Origin: Shewanella dokdonensis
Lineage (GTDB): Bacteria; Pseudomonadota; Gammaproteobacteria; Enterobacterales; Shewanellaceae
DNA: 64,000 nucleotides
Reading direction: 5' to 3'
Assembly: GCF_018394335.1 (NCBI RefSeq)
Contig: NZ_CP074572.1
Coordinates: forward strand, 3,100,001 to 3,164,000
This document shows, in pieces, positions 55,225 to 63,435 of the stretch (position 1 is the first letter of the stretch; every line of letters starts with the position of its first letter). The notes beneath the pieces are model-generated. The model did not search any database. It worked only from the letters and a program-made list of their open reading frames with translations, and was not told the origin of the DNA. The translations under genes and the position numbers were made by a program.

Positions 55225-56364
55225 ATGAATGAGAAGACCACCGCCGAGTTAGAAAAACTCCGGGATCTTATTGATGGTGTGGATCAGCAACTGTTGTTGT
55301 TGCTACGCAAACGGCTAGATTTAGTGGCGCAGGTGGGGGCGGTTAAGCACAGTGCTGGCTTGCCAATATATGCCCCGGAACGTGAAGCTGCCATGCTGGC
55401 TAAACGCCGGGCAGAAGCTGAAACCATGGGGATCCAGCCACAACTGATTGAAGATGTGCTGCGGCGTTTGATGCGCGAATCCTATCTCAATGAAAAAGAC
55501 GTTGGATTTAAGCAAGTTAAAGAAGATCTTGGCAAAATTGTCATTGTGGGTGGTAAGGGGCAGTTAGGGCAACTGTTTGCCCAAATGTTCAGCTTATCTG
55601 GCTATGAAGTGCATCTGTTAGATAAAGACGATTGGCATCGGGCTAGCACCATGTTTGTGGGGGCTGGACTGGTGTTGGTCACAGTGCCAATTGCCGTCAC
55701 CTGCGAGCTTATTCGCGAGAAGCTGGCGCAATTGCCGGCGACCTGCATTCTGGCTGATTTAACTTCAATTAAAACCGCACCGATGACGGCTATGTTAGAG
55801 ACGCACCGGGGGCCAGTGGTGGGACTGCATCCCATGTTTGGTCCAGATGTCGGCAGTTTTGCCAAACAGGTGGTGGTAGTGTGCCATGGCCGGGAAGCGC
55901 CGGCCTATGACTGGTTGCTGGAACAGATAAAAATCTGGGGTGCCAGGTTGGTTGAAGCCGAAGCGATAAAACACGACAAGGCGATGCAACTGGTACAGGC
56001 GATGCGCCATTTCTCCACTTTTGTTTATGGCCTCAATCTATGTCGGGAACAGGCAGATATGCAGAGCCTGTTGCAGTTCAGTTCGCCTATTTATCGGCTG
56101 GAACTCGCTATGGTCGGGCGGTTGTTTGCCCAGAGTCCAGAGCTGTATGCCGACATTATCTTTGCGCAAAAAGACAGTCTCAAAGCCATCTCGGATTATC
56201 TGGCAAATTATGCTGAGGCACTCACGGTACTGGAGTCCGGCAATCGCGATGAATTCATTCGACGTTTCCGCGAAGTCGCCCAATGGTTTGGCGATCTGGC
56301 ACCACAGTTTCAGCATGAGAGCCGAGCGATGCTGCAATCTGTTAACGATATGAAGAGTCACTGA
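55225..56364 (+). CDS. tyrA: Bifunctional chorismate mutase/prephenate dehydrogenase TyrA
   Basis: A 379-residue enzyme that makes 4-hydroxyphenylpyruvate for tyrosine. The N-terminal AroQ mutase (about 1-90: [30 protein letters not shown]) is followed by an NAD domain with [14 protein letters not shown] and the dehydrogenase core ([30 protein letters not shown]). I chose the ATG at 55225 with GGAAG before it. It starts 13 bases after the aroF stop. Confidence 0.97.
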   Translation: MNEKTTAELEKLRDLIDGVDQQLLLLLRKRLDLVAQVGAVKHSAGLPIYAPEREAAMLAKRRAEAETMGIQPQLIEDVLRRLMRESYLNEKDVGFKQVKEDLGKIVIVGGKGQLGQLFAQMFSLSGYEVHLLDKDDWHRASTMFVGAGLVLVTVPIAVTCELIREKLAQLPATCILADLTSIKTAPMTAMLETHRGPVVGLHPMFGPDVGSFAKQVVVVCHGREAPAYDWLLEQIKIWGARLVEAEAIKHDKAMQLVQAMRHFSTFVYGLNLCREQADMQSLLQFSSPIYRLELAMVGRLFAQSPELYADIIFAQKDSLKAISDYLANYAEALTVLESGNRDEFIRRFREVAQWFGDLAPQFQHESRAMLQSVNDMKSH

Positions 56365-56404
56365 ACAAACAATTTATTTCTTCCAACCTTCCTGGTTCTT
56401 TAGT

Positions 56405-56439
56405 TGTCCTTAATATTCCGATATTAAGGACATTTTTTT
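56405..56439 (+). terminator. Terminator after tyrA
   Basis: GTCCTTAATAT (56406-56416) and ATATTAAGGAC (56421-56431) form a perfect 11-bp stem with a TCCG loop, followed by A and seven T. Confidence 0.92.
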
Positions 56440-56563
56440 ATTTAATTTCATAATCTTAATTACTTTTTTATCGAGGGTGGTTGAAAAAGTAAAGTGATCT
56501 GCCTCTCCCTTTTACAAAGCTTTTGTTGGCCTGATGGCTGAGTTCAGTACACTAAATTAAAAC

Positions 56564-56580
56564 ATGTAAAATAAATACAT
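56564..56580 (+). promoter_or_regulatory. NsrR-like operator upstream of hcp
   Basis: ATGTAAAATAAATACAT fits the NsrR consensus ATGYATTTNAAATRCAT at 14 of 17 positions, with a perfect CATGTA-N7-TACATG dyad around it (56563-56581). It lies 18 bases before the hcp start. NsrR control of hcp-hcr by nitric oxide is established in related bacteria. Confidence 0.65.
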
Positions 56581-56598
56581 GAAATAAGGAGAACAACC

Positions 56599-58256
56599 GT
56601 GTTTTGTATTCAGTGTGAGCAAACTATCAGAACGCCAGCGGGTAACGGCTGCAGTTATTCCCAAGGAATGTGTGGCAAGTTGGCTTCGACTTCAGATTTA
56701 CAGGATTTATTGATTTACATGTTGCAAGGGGTTTCCCTGTACGCCGCGCGTTTAAGGCCTTTTGGCATTATCGATGCGGAAGTGGATACCTTTGTACCGA
56801 AAGCGTTTTTCTCCACGTTGACCAATGTAAACTTTGATGATGAGCGAATTGTTGAATACGCTCGTACTGCAGCAGTGTTACGGGATCGATTACAGGCGCA
56901 GTATCAATCCCTGTGTCACGAAAATGGCATCGCCTTCGAGGCGTTTCCCGCCGCGGCTAGCTTGTTATTGGCCACTTCCAAGCCTGAATTATTGGCGCAA
57001 GCCAAACAGGCGCTGCCTAACCGTGGTGAAGTTAATGAAGACATTTTAGGTTTGCGGCTGTTATGCCTCTATGGCCTGAAAGGCGCGGCGGCTTATATGG
57101 AACATGCACGCGTACTGGGGCAAACCAGTCACGAAATTGCGGGAAAATTCCACGAAATCATGGGCTTTTTGGCAACCGATAGTGAAGATGCTGACAAGCT
57201 ATTTGCCACGGCGATGGATATTGGTCAGCTTAACTATCAAGTAATGGCCATGCTGGATAGCGGTGAAACTGCCGCATTTGGTCATCCTGAGCCGACTCAG
57301 GTAAATACCAAGCCCGTGAAAGGCAAAGCGATTCTGGTGTCTGGTCATGATATGAAAGACCTAGAGCTCATCCTGCAACAGACACAGGATAAAGGCATCA
57401 ATGTTTATACCCACGGTGAGATGCTGCCAGCATTGGCTTATCCGCAGTTAAAGAAATATCCACATCTTGTGGGCAACTATGGCAGTGCCTGGCAAAACCA
57501 ACAGCAAGAGTTTGCCAATTTCCCTGGCGCAGTGGTAATGACCTCCAACTGCATCATTAACCCCAATGTTGGCCATTATGCCGACCGTATCTTTACCCGC
57601 AGTATTGTTGGTTGGCCTGGCGTGTGTCATCTGGAAGGTGATGATTTCAGCCCGGTGATAGCGAAAGCATTAGCGCTAGATGGCTTTAAGTACGATGAAA
57701 TTCCTCATCTGATCACCATAGGCTTTGCCCGTAACGCCTTGATGAATGCGGCGCCTGCTGTGGTTGAAAACGTGAAAAATGGCAGTATTCGTCATTTCTT
57801 CCTAGTGGGTGGTTGCGATGGTGATAAGGCGGAACGTAGTTATTTTACCGATTTTGCTAAGGCGGCGCCGAAAGACAGCGTGATCCTTACCTTAGGGTGC
57901 GGTAAGTACAAGTTTAACAAGCTGGAGTTCGGTGATATCAATGGCATTCCCCGGCTGTTAGATATTGGGCAGTGTAACGATGCGTACTCAGCTATTCAGT
58001 TGGCGTTGGCGCTGTCTGAAGTATTTGAGTGCAGCGTAAATGAATTACCGCTGAGTCTGGTGTTATCTTGGTTTGAGCAGAAAGCCATCGTCATTTTGCT
58101 GACACTGCTTTCTTTGGGGTCAAAAATATTCGTACAGGCCCAACTCCTCCCGCGTTCCTGACGCCGAACCTGCTGAAAATCCTCGAAGATAAATTTGGTT
58201 TGCGTAACGTCAGCACAGTCGCTGAAGACCTCGATTGTATTCTTGGCGCGGCTTAA
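56599..58256 (+). CDS. hcp: Hybrid cluster protein (one frameshift)
   Basis: Hcp reduces nitric oxide (and hydroxylamine in vitro) in the cytoplasm and holds a hybrid Fe-S-O cluster. Corrected length is about 552 residues (E. coli 550). The N-terminal cysteines are in [10 protein letters not shown] and GMCGK. Cluster ligands are seen in the [31 protein letters not shown] and [10 protein letters not shown] blocks. The frame is one base short at the G run 58116-58119; adding G gives [19 protein letters not shown] and the normal C-terminus. The start is GTG behind AAGGAG. It is followed by hcr. Confidence 0.95.
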
Positions 58257-58312
58257 TTGTCGTATGTGGGCGTGGCGGTTAGCGGCGCCCATTTTTGATA
58301 AGGAGGAGTCTG

Positions 58313-59395
58313 ATGACTATTTCTGCCCAGACGCTTGATGCCGCGACCGCACGCTTTGTGGCTGAAGACTGGCAGTCAGGCCAGCTTCGGCTGATCTGTA
58401 CTGCGCGTTGGCAAGAAACTCCAGACGTTGTGAGCTTCCGTTTCCGGGCGGCCGAGCCGTTGAAATTTCGTTTTAAACCCGGCCAGTTTATCACCTTCCA
58501 GTTGGCGATTGGTGATGAGATATTGCATCGCTCATATACAATATCTTCTTCGCCCTCTCGGCCGCATTCATTGATGGTGACCATTAAACGGGTTAGCGGG
58601 GGCAAGGTCTCTAATTATCTGCTGGATAACCTACAACCCGGCCACAGTCTGCTAGCTATGGGGCCGTTTGGTGAGTTCAACCTGGTAGATATTCCAGCAC
58701 CGCGCTATCTGTTCCTCAGCGCCGGCTGTGGCATAACACCTATGTATTCGATGACGCGTTATCTCACCGATACGCTTGGGCCAGAGGCGGATATCTGTTT
58801 TATTCACAGTGCAAAAACGCAGGACGATGTGATTTATCGTGACAGTTTACAAGCGATGGCAAAGCATTATGGCGGACTTTCGCTGGGCATCTTACTGCAA
58901 CATGAATCAACACCCTCATTATTGGCCGCTGATGGCTGGTTTCAAGGTTATCTGGATGAGCCATTGCTGCGACAATTAGCCCCGGATTTCCATGACCGCA
59001 CCGTGTATGTGTGTGGCTCAGAACGTTTCATGAAAGCCTGTAAAAGCCTGTTTGATTCACTTGGGTTTGATATGGCGCGTTATCATCAAGAAAACTTTGG
59101 AATGGTCACGCCCGCGCCATCCGCTGATGCGACAACAGCACTCTATTCTCTGAGCGTGGCTGAGCAGTCCACCCAGTTGCGAGCAGAGCAGAGCTTACTT
59201 GAGGGCATTGAGGCGATGCAGTTGCCTATTATTGCCGCTTGCCGCAGTGGCGTATGTGGTGCCTGTAAATGTCGGGTGGTGGAAGGTGAGGTGGTTTCCA
59301 GTAGCCAACAGACACTGACGGCGGAAGAAATTGCCGCGGGCATGGTACTGGCGTGCTCCAGTAGGCCATTGTCCGATGTTAAATTGCTATTGTGA
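58313..59395 (+). CDS. hcr: NADH oxidoreductase Hcr
   Basis: A 360-residue reductase that supplies electrons to Hcp. The FAD part has FKPGQFITFQL and HRSYTISSSPS, the NAD part SAGCGITPMYS and VYVCGSERFMKAC, and the C-terminal 2Fe-2S ferredoxin has ACRSGVCGACKCRV with a last Cys in LACSSRP. I chose the ATG at 58313 behind AAGGAGGAG. It begins 56 bases after hcp and is surely in its operon. Confidence 0.95.
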   Translation: MTISAQTLDAATARFVAEDWQSGQLRLICTARWQETPDVVSFRFRAAEPLKFRFKPGQFITFQLAIGDEILHRSYTISSSPSRPHSLMVTIKRVSGGKVSNYLLDNLQPGHSLLAMGPFGEFNLVDIPAPRYLFLSAGCGITPMYSMTRYLTDTLGPEADICFIHSAKTQDDVIYRDSLQAMAKHYGGLSLGILLQHESTPSLLAADGWFQGYLDEPLLRQLAPDFHDRTVYVCGSERFMKACKSLFDSLGFDMARYHQENFGMVTPAPSADATTALYSLSVAEQSTQLRAEQSLLEGIEAMQLPIIAACRSGVCGACKCRVVEGEVVSSSQQTLTAEEIAAGMVLACSSRPLSDVKLLL

Positions 59396-59512
59396 GCTAA
59401 CGGTTCGCTAAGATTTAACCTAGGGCATTGCACAATCTGTGATCACAAAGTATGGTTAAGGTACGGGGCTACTGGTGGCCCTCTCTTCACAGACGTTGGC
59501 TGGAGAAAAACT

Positions 59513-59848
59513 ATGACCGGATCCCCCTCGCAATTGATACTTGCTGAAGACCGCAGCCTCGGACATCTGCTGTATGGGCTGATGTGTGCCTTTCCGCTGT
59601 TTTTATTGCCAGTCGTATTGAGTCTGCTGATCAATTTCAGTCAACGGCATATTGTGTCAACATCGTTATTGGGGAGCCACTTGCGGTGGCAGCGCCGCAG
59701 TATTTTTGGATTATTGCTATTGATGGCGCTGGGATACTGGAGTAATGCACTGTGGTTAAGCCTCAGTTTTTTTGCCTTAGGGGTTATCTGGTTTAGCTAC
59801 CGGATTTTTAAAGGATGGTTGAACCTAACAGATGGTGTAGCCATGTAA
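59513..59848 (+). CDS. Hypothetical small membrane protein
   Basis: A 111-residue protein with about three hydrophobic segments (LLYGLMCAFPLFLLPVVLSLLI split as one, then LLLLMALGYWSNALWL and LSFFALGVIWF). Its N-terminus is charged and cytoplasmic by the positive-inside rule. I do not recognise the family. It follows hcr in the same direction after 117 bases and precedes a stem-loop, so it may be the last gene of the hcp-hcr unit. Confidence 0.65.
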   Translation: MTGSPSQLILAEDRSLGHLLYGLMCAFPLFLLPVVLSLLINFSQRHIVSTSLLGSHLRWQRRSIFGLLLLMALGYWSNALWLSLSFFALGVIWFSYRIFKGWLNLTDGVAM

Positions 59849-59870
59849 AACTTGTTTTTAAGTAAATTAA

Positions 59871-59895
59871 AGCCCTGAACTTTCAGGGCTTTATT
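59871..59895. terminator. Stem-loop terminator after the small membrane protein gene
   Basis: AGCCCTGAA (59871-59879) and TTCAGGGCT (59882-59890) form a tight hairpin followed by TTATTG. It may serve as terminator for the + strand. Confidence 0.65.
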
Positions 59896-59904
59896 GTTTA
59901 ATAG

Positions 59905-59947
59905 TGTCCCGTCCTGAAAAACTGTCAACCTATCTTAGGACGGGACA
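59905..59947. repeat. Inverted repeat with TGT...ACA ends and flanking TAG duplication
   Basis: TGTCCCGTCCT (59905-59915) and AGGACGGGACA (59937-59947) are perfect 11-bp inverted repeats around a 21-base centre. The whole 43-bp unit is flanked on both sides by TAG. The form resembles joined ends of an insertion sequence with a 3-bp target duplication, but no transposase is present. Confidence 0.5.
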
Positions 59948-59967
59948 TAGACAAGTGTTAGGCAATG

Positions 59968-61905
59968 CTATTGACAGCGCTGCTGATAGAGTTGTGCCAG
60001 TTGTTGTCTTTGTGCCGTAAGATCGGCTGCGGGTAGCACGAGCCCATCCGTGTGTAACTGATTGGCGGCACAGGCGAGTTGCGCTTGCTGTTGCACGTCG
60101 ATGTTACACAGATTGACCATTATCGGCAGATGACTGCGGGCTTTAATATTGACCAATGCGGCAAGATCGAGCGTTAACTCCTCTGGATGACTGAAGCTGC
60201 GAACCCCAGCTTCACACAGCACCAGTTGCTGGTTACCTCCGGCAAGGAGGAGGTCTGCTGCATTCAACCAGTCTTGTTCGCTCGCCATCGTGTTACGCTC
60301 AAGAATAATCGGTATATTCAACGCCCCCATCTTGGTGAGTAACTCTTTATTGAACATCTGTTTGCCTGAAAGCAATAACAGATCGGCATACGCTGGTAAG
60401 ATGGTTAAGTCTGCCGGTTGCTGTATGCTGAAAATACATTGTAAGCCCGCATTATTAAGCTGCTGTTTGAGTTGCATTAATTCATCTGTAGCGAGCGGTT
60501 CTAAGCAGTTGATGAGCACCGCTTGGAATCCGGCTTCACGTAGCGCGTGCGCATGTTGACCGGGATTTGGCAATAAGGTTTCAGCGTTTATCGCCGTAAT
60601 AGCGGTCAGGCTGCCATTACCGAGATGTAATTCGCCACTGAGCACTTCTGTCACACTGGTCTTAAATTCTCGGGAGTAACGAGCTTGGTCACAGTCGTTG
60701 ACTAGCGCTTGCCGGGAACTGTTGGGCTCAATCATTAACTGGCTGTTTTCCAGACGAGTAGGCTTAACGTTTTCCGATGCATAACAGCCCAAAACTTTGA
60801 TAAAGCGGGTGATCCGTTCCAATTGCTGCAAGGCTTGTTGCACGTCTTCATGACTGACATTACCGTCAATATCAAGGTAAAACATCTCCTCCCATGGCGT
60901 GCCGGGAATCGGCCGAGATTCGAGTTTACTCATGTTGAGATTATGTGCTTTCAGCACTAAGAGCGCTTCAACCAGTGCGCCAGGCTTTTGGGCTGTGGCC
61001 ATAATCAAAGTGGTTTTGGCGGGAAGTTGTTCTGGAACAACAACCGTTTTACGCGCCACAACAATGAAACGGCTTTGATTAATTTTTTGGTTGGCTAGAT
61101 CCTGCTCTAACGGCTCCAACTGGTAGAGCGTTCCACCTTCGGCACTACCGATAGCAGCCATGGTATTATTGCCTCGGCTGACCAGTTCCATTGCTTCGGC
61201 ACTGCTGGCGCAATAGTGTAGCTTTACCTGGGGATGGCGAGCGAGGTAACGACTGCACTGACTTATAGGTTGAGGATGCGCATAAATAGCTGTGATTTGC
61301 TCAGCGCTGGTACCCGGTTTTACCAGCAGGCAGTGACTAACGTCGATGGTGGTTTCACCCACAATCGACAGATTGGTGTGTTGTAGCAGGTCATACACTT
61401 CATTGATGGAGCCCGACGAGGTGTTTTCAATTGGCAAAAAACCATAATCGGCGTGACCAGACTCCACCGCTTTCGCTATTTCGTCAAAGCTATGGCAACC
61501 CATGTCCTGCATCTCCATCTCCCGCCGTTCGCAATAACGGTGGGCGGCAAGATAGGAATATGAACCGCGAGCCCCTAGATAAGCGATGGTGTAGTTTGGT
61601 TTTCGTCCTGCTTGATCGGCACGTAACTGCAAGTAGGCTTGTTGGTTGAGCACCGAGTCTTCAATAATGGTTTGATACAGACTGAGCACATAATGAGCAT
61701 CAAGGCCTTGTTCCCGTCCTTGTTTCACTAACCTCGATAACAGTTCTTTTTCACGTTGGGTATCGCGGATAGGGCGCACATCTATCTCTTTACTGCGAGC
61801 CACTTCTAAGCTGAGTTGACGCCGCTTCGACAGTAATTCCAACAGCGATTTATCTACGCTGGTGATTTGTTCGCGGATTTGGTTAAGTTGCGGCGCTTTT
61901 TTCAT
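59968..61905 (-). CDS. pheA: Chorismate mutase/prephenate dehydratase PheA with DAHP-synthase-like C-terminal domain
   Basis: A 645-residue protein; E. coli PheA has 386. Residues 1-95 are the AroQ mutase, 105-285 the prephenate dehydratase (IAYLGARGSYSYLAA, LPIENTSSGSINEV, and NQSRF with Ser278 in place of the usual Thr), and 297-380 the ACT domain (GALVEALL, ESRPIPGTPWEEMFYLDI) for phenylalanine feedback. The extra residues 395-645 align with type I-beta DAHP synthases (LLLLSGKQMFNKELL, DWLNAADLLLAGGNQQLVLC, LDLAALVNIKARSHLP). Catalytic positions are lost: AGPCSVE reads TAINAET, LKRG reads LERN, and DPSHA reads NLCNI. A leader peptide and attenuator lie upstream. Confidence 0.93.
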   Translation of the reverse strand: MKKAPQLNQIREQITSVDKSLLELLSKRRQLSLEVARSKEIDVRPIRDTQREKELLSRLVKQGREQGLDAHYVLSLYQTIIEDSVLNQQAYLQLRADQAGRKPNYTIAYLGARGSYSYLAAHRYCERREMEMQDMGCHSFDEIAKAVESGHADYGFLPIENTSSGSINEVYDLLQHTNLSIVGETTIDVSHCLLVKPGTSAEQITAIYAHPQPISQCSRYLARHPQVKLHYCASSAEAMELVSRGNNTMAAIGSAEGGTLYQLEPLEQDLANQKINQSRFIVVARKTVVVPEQLPAKTTLIMATAQKPGALVEALLVLKAHNLNMSKLESRPIPGTPWEEMFYLDIDGNVSHEDVQQALQQLERITRFIKVLGCYASENVKPTRLENSQLMIEPNSSRQALVNDCDQARYSREFKTSVTEVLSGELHLGNGSLTAITAINAETLLPNPGQHAHALREAGFQAVLINCLEPLATDELMQLKQQLNNAGLQCIFSIQQPADLTILPAYADLLLLSGKQMFNKELLTKMGALNIPIILERNTMASEQDWLNAADLLLAGGNQQLVLCEAGVRSFSHPEELTLDLAALVNIKARSHLPIMVNLCNIDVQQQAQLACAANQLHTDGLVLPAADLTAQRQQLAQLYQQRCQ

Positions 61906-61940
61906 TCCAACCTCTGTTTATGGTCGTCGCGGCTAAAGAC

Positions 61941-61966
61941 AAAAAAGCCTCCCGTTTGGGAGGCTT
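61941..61966 (-). terminator. pheA attenuator terminator
   Basis: On the minus strand GCCTCCC (from 61964) pairs with GGGAGGC (to 61947) with a 4-base loop, followed by six U. It lies between pheL and pheA and is the attenuator hairpin. A competing stem, ACACC...GGTGT with GC-rich inner pairs, is formed by the RNA of 61998-62020 inside pheL. Confidence 0.88.
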
Positions 61967-61993
61967 GGTGTTTTTCACTATCATAGTTACACG

Positions 61994-62059
61994 CTAACAC
62001 CGCCTCCGGAGCTGAGGTGTAAAAAAGAAAGTGAAAAAGAATGAGTCTACTGTATGCAT
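61994..62059 (-). CDS. pheL: pheA leader peptide (PheL)
   Basis: A 21-residue peptide, MHTVDSFFFTFFFTPQLRRR plus C, with six Phe in seven positions, matching the FFFAFFF pattern of E. coli PheL. It ends 88 bases before pheA and is followed by a Rho-independent terminator. By established attenuation, charged tRNA-Phe shortage stalls the ribosome on the Phe codons and lets transcription reach pheA. Stops lie directly upstream in frame, so this ATG is the only start. Confidence 0.9.
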   Translation of the reverse strand: MHTVDSFFFTFFFTPQLRRRC

Positions 62060-62124
62060 GGGCTTAAAACTAAAACGAAGGGCGTACCCTGTCAACGAAA
62101 AAATCCGCTCATTGTTTCAAACAT

Positions 62125-62148
62125 AAAAAAGCGCCCCCGCAGGGGCGC
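62125..62148 (-). terminator. Terminator after raiA
   Basis: On the minus strand GCGCCCC (from 62148) and GGGGCGC (to 62131) form a GC-rich stem with a 4-base loop, followed by six U. It lies 17 bases beyond the raiA stop. Confidence 0.9.
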
Positions 62149-62165
62149 TCGAACGCTGACTCACT

Positions 62166-62501
62166 TTAGGCCGCATATTCAGTGGCATATTCTTCTGCCG
62201 GTTCCCCATTTAACAGGGTGCGTTTGGCGGGTTTGTGTGTCAGTCGATTCAGCTGCTTTTCCAGTTTCTGCCCCATAGCGTTGATGGCCGCGTAGAGATT
62301 TTGGTGCTTGGCCTGGGCAAATAACTGGCCGTTACCTAATTTGATTGAAGTTTCGATTTTAAACAAAGGCCCTTCGGTAAGGATGATGACATGGGGGTTA
62401 ATTAATTGCACATCGTAACGATCAAGTTTCTCAAGCCGACTTTCGATACGGTTGCGGATAGCGTCGGTGACATTGAATTCTTTGCTGGTAATTTTTAGCA
62501 T
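62166..62501 (-). CDS. raiA: Ribosome-associated inhibitor / hibernation factor
   Basis: A 111-residue HPF/YfiA-family protein that binds between ribosomal subunits in stationary phase or cold. It starts MLKITSKEFNVTDAIRNRIE and has the conserved YDVQLINPHVIIL and LYAAINAMGQKLEKQLNRLTHK stretches. The short tail after the fold resembles RaiA rather than long HPF. The location upstream of pheL-pheA on the same strand is that of raiA in E. coli. Confidence 0.92.
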   Translation of the reverse strand: MLKITSKEFNVTDAIRNRIESRLEKLDRYDVQLINPHVIILTEGPLFKIETSIKLGNGQLFAQAKHQNLYAAINAMGQKLEKQLNRLTHKPAKRTLLNGEPAEEYATEYAA

Positions 62502-63110
62502 ATTGTCTAACCCTCTTTCATTTCCGTGGTTTCAGATTACCAATTGCACCAGGCTGAAATGTGACCTGGATCAATAATTATCTTTACTAAAATAACCTCA
62601 CGGTAGAAGTTTGATCCTCCATGCAAGATCAACAACGGAAGCGTTAAAAAGCTTGAATCATAGCGCGCAACTGGTCATATTTGATGGAATGGCTCCGGTG
62701 TTGCTACCCCACATTACTCCCGCGATTGCAGATCCACGTCCGTTTGTCAGTTACTTCTGCCGTTAGTTAAGCGTAGGCGAATACTTTGTCGTTAGCACTG
62801 TGGGCTAATGGCAAATTTGTGGCATAAATTGAGAGAAGCATCTGCTGCCGAAAGTGTGAGTATTGACCATTCCTAAGTCGCCGTATCACGGGCTCACCGT
62901 GCTGTTGTCCCGCAAGAAAATAGGGCGAACTTGTTGCTGGGTATCTGTGATGGCGCTGTCTGCCAACGATTAATTTTGCTGAGACAACACATTGGAGGCG
63001 TTATCAGTAGCCTGTTAGCGTATTTCAGCAACGACTTGGTTCACCTGCTTTTTTCGCTTTCAGTGCAGGATATACTGTCGTCACGTAGCATTACATGAAG
63101 ACGGTTATTT
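62502..63110. other. Intergenic region between raiA and trpR
   Basis: About 600 bases with no recognised gene. On the + strand a frame from ATG 62811 reads MANLWHKLREAS..., stops at TAA and then stays open for some 70 codons to about 63098; neither part has a family match. It may be a decayed gene or chance. The promoters of raiA and trpR must lie here. Confidence 0.4.
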
Positions 63111-63392
63111 ATGCGGCCTCTTTGGCATGATGTACAGCAATTGGTACTGCAAAATCCACAGCAATTGGACTGCTTATTTGAATTGTTACTGACGGAAGAT
63201 GAACGTCAGGCGATTGCCGGACGGTTAAAGGTGTTTCAGTTATTGCTTGATGGCTCATTGAGCCAACGTCAGATTGCCGCAGACTATGGCGTGAGTATCG
63301 CGACCATTACCCGATGTTCTAATTACTTGAAAAATATGCCGCCAGAACGACGGGAACAGATAAGACAACTGATTTTATCCGCCTCCAAATAA
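63111..63392 (+). CDS. trpR: Trp operon repressor
   Basis: A 93-residue tryptophan-sensing repressor. The helix-turn-helix is SLSQRQIAADYGVSIATITRCSNYL, and the preceding TEDERQAIAGRLKVFQLLLDG forms the Trp-binding core. Length is slightly below E. coli (108) because the N-terminal arm is shorter. No clear self-operator of the CTAGTACN type was found upstream. A strong stem-loop follows. Confidence 0.94.
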   Translation: MRPLWHDVQQLVLQNPQQLDCLFELLLTEDERQAIAGRLKVFQLLLDGSLSQRQIAADYGVSIATITRCSNYLKNMPPERREQIRQLILSASK

Positions 63393-63417
63393 TAAGAGCC
63401 CATAATGGGCTCTTATT
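63391..63417. terminator. Bidirectional terminator between trpR and slyD
   Basis: AATAAGAGCCCA and TGGGCTCTTATT are perfect 12-bp arms around a TAA loop; the outer A/T pairs give T runs on both strands. It overlaps the last bases of trpR. Confidence 0.85.
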
Positions 63418-63435
63418 ATTGATAGTGGCTTATGA

